Shown here: one piece after another, positions 59,373 to 64,000 of the stretch
Layout of the letters: every line of letters begins with the position of its first letter
Position numbering within the stretch: the stretch's first letter is position 1
Origin: Glandiceps talaboti
Lineage: Eukaryota > Hemichordata > Enteropneusta > Spengelidae
Direction: 5' to 3'
Assembly: GCF_964340395.1 (NCBI RefSeq)
Contig: NC_135559.1
Span: forward strand, 8,713,759-8,777,758
Length of the DNA: 64,000 nt
Position numbers and translations under genes: made by a program
Notes under the pieces: model-generated
Database searches by the model: none
What the model saw: only the letters and a program-made list of their open reading frames with translations
What the model was told of the DNA's origin: nothing

Positions 59373-60256
59373 ACGGGGTTTTTAAACTTCAGACGACTAT
59401 AGTCTGAACTTTTACCCAAAAAGAATTGAAATTGTTGATTAATTGAGTCTAAGAGAAAAACTGTAGTGGGTGGTATAATGAGCTCAAACATTGTGATTCA
59501 ATACCGATTGAAAATAATGGGCTCAGAAGAATAAGTCACCATACAGAAAACTATGATGAATAATGTACATGATTTTAGAGTTACTTTCTCCTACATGGGT
59601 TTAATGTATGCAAACAGCTGCTTTTGTCTTAATTTATTCATGTGTATACTTTTAACACTGACTAACAGGAAGTCATTAAAATGTTCAGTATGTACAGCAG
59701 AATTTACATTAAGTACATTTTCCTATTTCCCTTTTTGGCTGAGCATAATTGTTCACTAAGTCTTTTACCAATCATTCTGTAGTCTTCCTTGCATGAAAGC
59801 TTTTAAAGTAACAGGAAACATCTCTAGTCAGAACAACGTCCATTTTGTAATATTTGAATTATCTATTGAACATTTATATTTTCTTAGACACGTCCATTAT
59901 TTGTGAATTTATGTCAAAAGAACTGAATGGAAAAGACGTCGAGTATTTGAAAATGATTAGAGTGCATTGCTGCACATAGTTCTTTTGTTGGTAGAACAAC
60001 CGATTCTATTTACTATTGGCATATCATTTTTCACGAAAATAAATGAGCACTTCAGCGGCTATGATTAAGGAAGTACACATTTGTTCAGAATGGAAAAACG
60101 GTAGTGGAGGAGCTAGGGACGCATTTGTGTTCGACATTGTCTTAGAAACAACATGGGAGGAGATTTCAGAGTGGTGGCGACTTAATTAACAGCCAGCCTG
60201 CCTAGCCTAGCCTAGCTGCGGGTCAACGTTCTGTGCTGATTTGGCGCCTGATGTGA

Positions 60257-60307
60257 AAGCTGGAGTCAGACAGACAGACAGACAGGCAGACAGGCAGGCA
60301 GGCAGGC

Positions 60308-60358
<51 letters not shown>

Positions 60359-60482
60359 GAAGCATAGTTACTAACAGTGAAGTCTTTAGGCGGGAAATTT
60401 CCAGCAGACGACAGACAGACAGACAGAGAAGCATAGTTACTAACAGTGAAGTCTTTAGGCGGGAAATTTCCAGCAGACGACA
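60257..60482 (+). repeat. CAGA array followed by a 69-bp tandem duplication
   Basis: An (ACAG)n tract with some GGCA units (60267-60358) runs into a 69-bp unit that occurs twice almost without change (from 60361 and 60430). Each unit carries AGCATAGTTACTAACAGTGA and AGGCGGGAAATTTCCAGCAG, so the second copy must be recent. Confidence 0.8.
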
Positions 60483-60489
60483 AAGGAAA

Positions 60490-60740
60490 CTCGTGCTCAA
60501 ACTTGCAATAACTGAATTCCTCAAGTCGACGTTTGAATCAAAAAGCACGTTATTTCCACCTAGATGTTACTCTTATTATTTATAATTTCCAACACACGGA
60601 ACATTGTCAAATAGACCCGAGCAGAAACTTACAATCATGACTTCCTTACGTCCAGTTGTGAATGAAAAAGCACGTTATTTCCATGTGGATGTGACTCTTA
60701 TCATTTTCTTGAGGGAAATCCCGAGCAGACGGTAAACGAG
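60490..60740 (+). repeat. Degenerate tandem duplication, period about 126 bp
   Basis: AAAAAGCACGTTATTTCCA followed by GATGT(T/G)ACTCTTAT appears near 60540 and again near 60666, with weaker similarity on either side. Confidence 0.5.
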
Positions 60741-62029
60741 GGTCAATCGAGCGCAATCTTGACAACTTTCATTTCAATTGCTTACATCTATTTTTTTATA
60801 ATCACGCAAGGCACGTAGTTTCTGTGTTGGGGTGAGTTTTATCATATTCAGTAAGATAGCTCTGGGATTTCGCGAAAATGATACAGTCTCCGCCTAAAGC
60901 GTTGAACTCCAGAATCAGACTGTAACGAAGATTAAATCACGATGAGCAGGTAGTATTCACTGACTGCATGATTTTTTTAAAACCTTATTGCATGTATTCT
61001 TCCCACTGCTTTTTTAATTCGTGTGTGACCGATAGAGAATGAATCCAAACCTGACAGAAGATCTTCCTAGTCACGACAAACTATACCTGACGAACTCCCG
61101 CTCATAAACCTTTAACGCACGTCTAGTCTGAATTTAGTAGACTCTTGCGATTAATGATAAAAGTAAGCTTTTATGAATAAAGGACTAGTAACCTTGCAAT
61201 CATACTCAATTATTTAGTCTGCAAGTTTTAAAAAACACATTCAAAATTCTTAGAAAGAAACCAACCAATCCAGATAAGGGTTAAATGTCACATCATATAC
61301 AACCAACCAATCAAAGCTTTTGGTTTTCATCTCGTGAAGCACATGCACAGACCCAACAGATGCGTCTCACATTCTGTACGTCTAACAGTGTTTTCTTTCT
61401 TTGAGACGTTCACCTGTCAGGACTGATTGGACTTTGAGAAACCCATACTGTCAGACTGTCACTGTGAATGATAAAAGATAATAGAAACGCATCCTAAAGG
61501 GAATATTACTTTTTACATTTGGTTATTTTCTTCTTAGTTTGACATCCGGGTTATCATTCTGATGTTTGTTCCTTAGGAATATTACTTTTTGCCATTTTGT
61601 CACTGTCACTAAATGAAAGTCTGAGGTAATGCAAACATAATCTACGTCTGTCAGTTTTTCATTTACGTTTCCTCGCAGCAAGTGGTGAACGTAGGAAAGG
61701 GTTTCTAGGAACTTAAATATCCAACAGCATTGATCAAATCTATTTTTCGTCATCAATGTATTGAACTGAAAGCAAGACGATCTCAGTTTTCTGGGACGAC
61801 ATAGAAATTGAAAGATGCATTCATAATACGACGTTATGATCGTATGTTACTTTTCTTTTCTCAAAATTAAACAAAATGTACATTCGTCTACCATGGCACA
61901 CCTTGAGGATACTGGTCCGGCTTGAGGCGCATTATATCAACGAAGCATAATATCCTTACAATCCCTCCCTTAGTAGTCTGAATACATGCAATGTTTTAAT
62001 ACGGGATGATGACAAGCCTGAATAACACT

Positions 62030-62032
<3 letters not shown>

Positions 62033-62112
<80 letters not shown>
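62033..62112. repeat. (TA)n microsatellite
   Basis: About 38 TA units. Confidence 0.96.
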
Positions 62113-62115
<3 letters not shown>

Positions 62116-62796
62116 CATATATAAGGGAATCGTTGTACAACATCTAATTTATAAAGAAGATACAACAATCGTGTTTACTTTCTAAAGAACACCTCTCTAC
62201 AAGTTCAAGGTTGCATATATTATATATACATCTCATTTCTTAGCAAAACATTCACAGGATGCATGTATATGGGATGGTTTCCTTTCATACTTTCATACAA
62301 GTTCTTCTGAACCCTGTAATATGTTGGGTAAAGGCCGTTTCTGACCTCACATACAGAAAATGTAAGGTTTTAAGTTGTCGTGCCGTGTCATGTCGTATCA
62401 TTTGATTGAAACCTAGTTAATGAGTGATGATATGATATTCATGACGTCATACATTCTTTGATTTCGAAGAACGAGAGATATTTACGAATACACTAATACT
62501 TGGGTTCACTGTTTACAAGTTATGGAGTATTGAAATAAGCGTTGAAGACCACTTGAATAATCGAAGCTCGATACATCTTTTTGGAGACACAGTCCTCAAA
62601 TGTCAATATTTTAAAATTTTTATGTTTACACCTAATCTTTGGGAAGGGATTTCCAGCTCTGGAACGTATCTGGTGTTTATTCAGTAGGTTATACAACTCA
62701 AGATATGTTTGAATTTTTTCAATACAAAATAGAATTTTTTAAAAACTCAAAAAGTCGTGTTTAGTTTCCTAGGAGCGCTACTTGGAAATAAAAGGT

Positions 62797-62979
<183 letters not shown>

Positions 62980-63463
62980 GGGATTCGATTCGCTAAAAAA
63001 GTTAAGAATGAGTTAGTTTGTGGTATAATTTATAATTTTACAAAATACGTTCTGTCATCAATGTGATAATTTTCAATCACCTAGAGGAAATATATTTACA
63101 ATGATTTTGTGTGGGGGAGGCGTTCACAAAAACATCTATCGTTAAGAACGTTCTATTTAATTTTTTTGTTGAACTTGCATGAAATAATGCTTTAGACGAT
63201 AACCAGCTTATTAATAAGGCAAATTTAATTAAATGTAACGAACACTTTATGCATGTTTAGTTTCTCTCAGGATATTTTACTAGCCAGATGTTCAGGTCAA
63301 AGGTTAAATGATGTCAGATTGAATTTGTATTCCTATTTCTCCACTTATTCATGTTATTATTGCTAGATTTTCTGTGCTATTATGGTCAATTCAACTTGTT
63401 TACATGTATCATGTAATTTCGCAGACTATATACGTGAGAAAATTCCTTAAGAATGGCCTTTTA

Positions 63464-63800
63464 AACATGCACTAGCTCCAACTAGGACATTTTTTTCATC
63501 AAATAATCAAGAGGTATATTCACTAAAAACGGGTCAATTACTTATAAAAAGACGTTGTATCTGTTAATTAGAGGTCAATATTATCTGTAGGTAGTATAGA
63601 AGGATTACATTTTGAGCGAAAGCTTGGTCTTGAATCTGTCACTATGTTAAAACTGTGCTAGTTGTAACTGGCGTATCATTTTTCGATCAGACAACCACGA
63701 TATATTCACTGAAATTGTTAACATACCAATAATTAGACACTGTACATGTTAATCTGTGGTTGATATTAACCATAAGCAGTACAGAAACAGGTTGAAATCG
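63464..63800 (+). repeat. Degenerate tandem duplication, period about 190 bp
   Basis: Two units begin near 63466 and 63655. Each holds a CACTAGCTCCAACT / TGCTAGTTGTAACT word, then CATTTTT, a CAA-rich stretch, TATATTCACT and later GTTAAT and AGTA.AGAA words. Both are diverged. The second unit is related to 33228-33292. Confidence 0.45.
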
Positions 63801-64000
63801 TGATCTTCGTTGAGGACGATGAGTGTTTAATAGGTGCGAACCCAAAAATCTATATGTCATGATTTGATTTAATATCGTGTATACAGCTACACGACACACA
63901 CGTTTACCCACAGGTCATGTAATACTATCACAGAATGCCATGACTTATGAGTGCAAATGTGGCATACTCAGGGTATTTGCCCGAGTGCTTGCAGTGTTCT

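Overview
This is a stretch of eukaryotic nuclear DNA, most likely from a marine invertebrate (a lophotrochozoan or a non-vertebrate deuterostome; the sequence does not settle which). It is AT-rich, very gene-poor and full of microsatellites. It has long introns with GT-AG ends and phase-1 exon joints, and it shows no bacterial operon signals. Only one convincing protein-coding gene is visible. The rest is intron or intergenic DNA holding simple repeats, minisatellites, foldback elements and remnants of transposons.

The gene lies on the minus strand from about 43050 down to 8695. Six coding exons can be joined by eye with canonical splice sites and matching phases: 43021-42607, 34301-34032, 22226-21531, 18812-18630, 13005-12872 and 8898-8695. 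Together they give 1902 nt, or 633 residues plus a stop. The predicted protein has a signal peptide, roughly 500 residues that are extremely rich in Glu and Asp, and a cysteine-rich C-terminal domain of about 110 residues. That last domain looks like the invertebrate/conodipine-type phospholipase A2 fold (a Cys-Asn-Arg-His signature followed by Cys-Tyr). The Asp that normally follows the active-site His is Gln here, so the domain may not be catalytic. A hyperacidic secreted protein with a PLA2-like domain resembles vertebrate otoconin in general design, which makes a mineral- or calcium-binding matrix role a reasonable but unproven idea.

Region by region: 1-8694 lies downstream of the gene and has no recognised gene. 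It holds a foldback repeat, a minisatellite with CArG-box sequences and several microsatellites. 8695-43021 is the gene, whose introns of about 2.7 to 11.8 kb carry TTAA-flanked foldback elements, a Harbinger-like non-autonomous transposon with 3-bp TTA target duplications, the broken 3' end of a non-LTR retrotransposon, a 42-bp minisatellite, a dispersed repeat family and many TA, CATA and CAGA arrays. 43051-64000 lies upstream of the gene. It must hold the promoter and any upstream noncoding exon, but otherwise contains repeats only, including palindromic elements, a 37-bp minisatellite and a long two-part pentanucleotide array.
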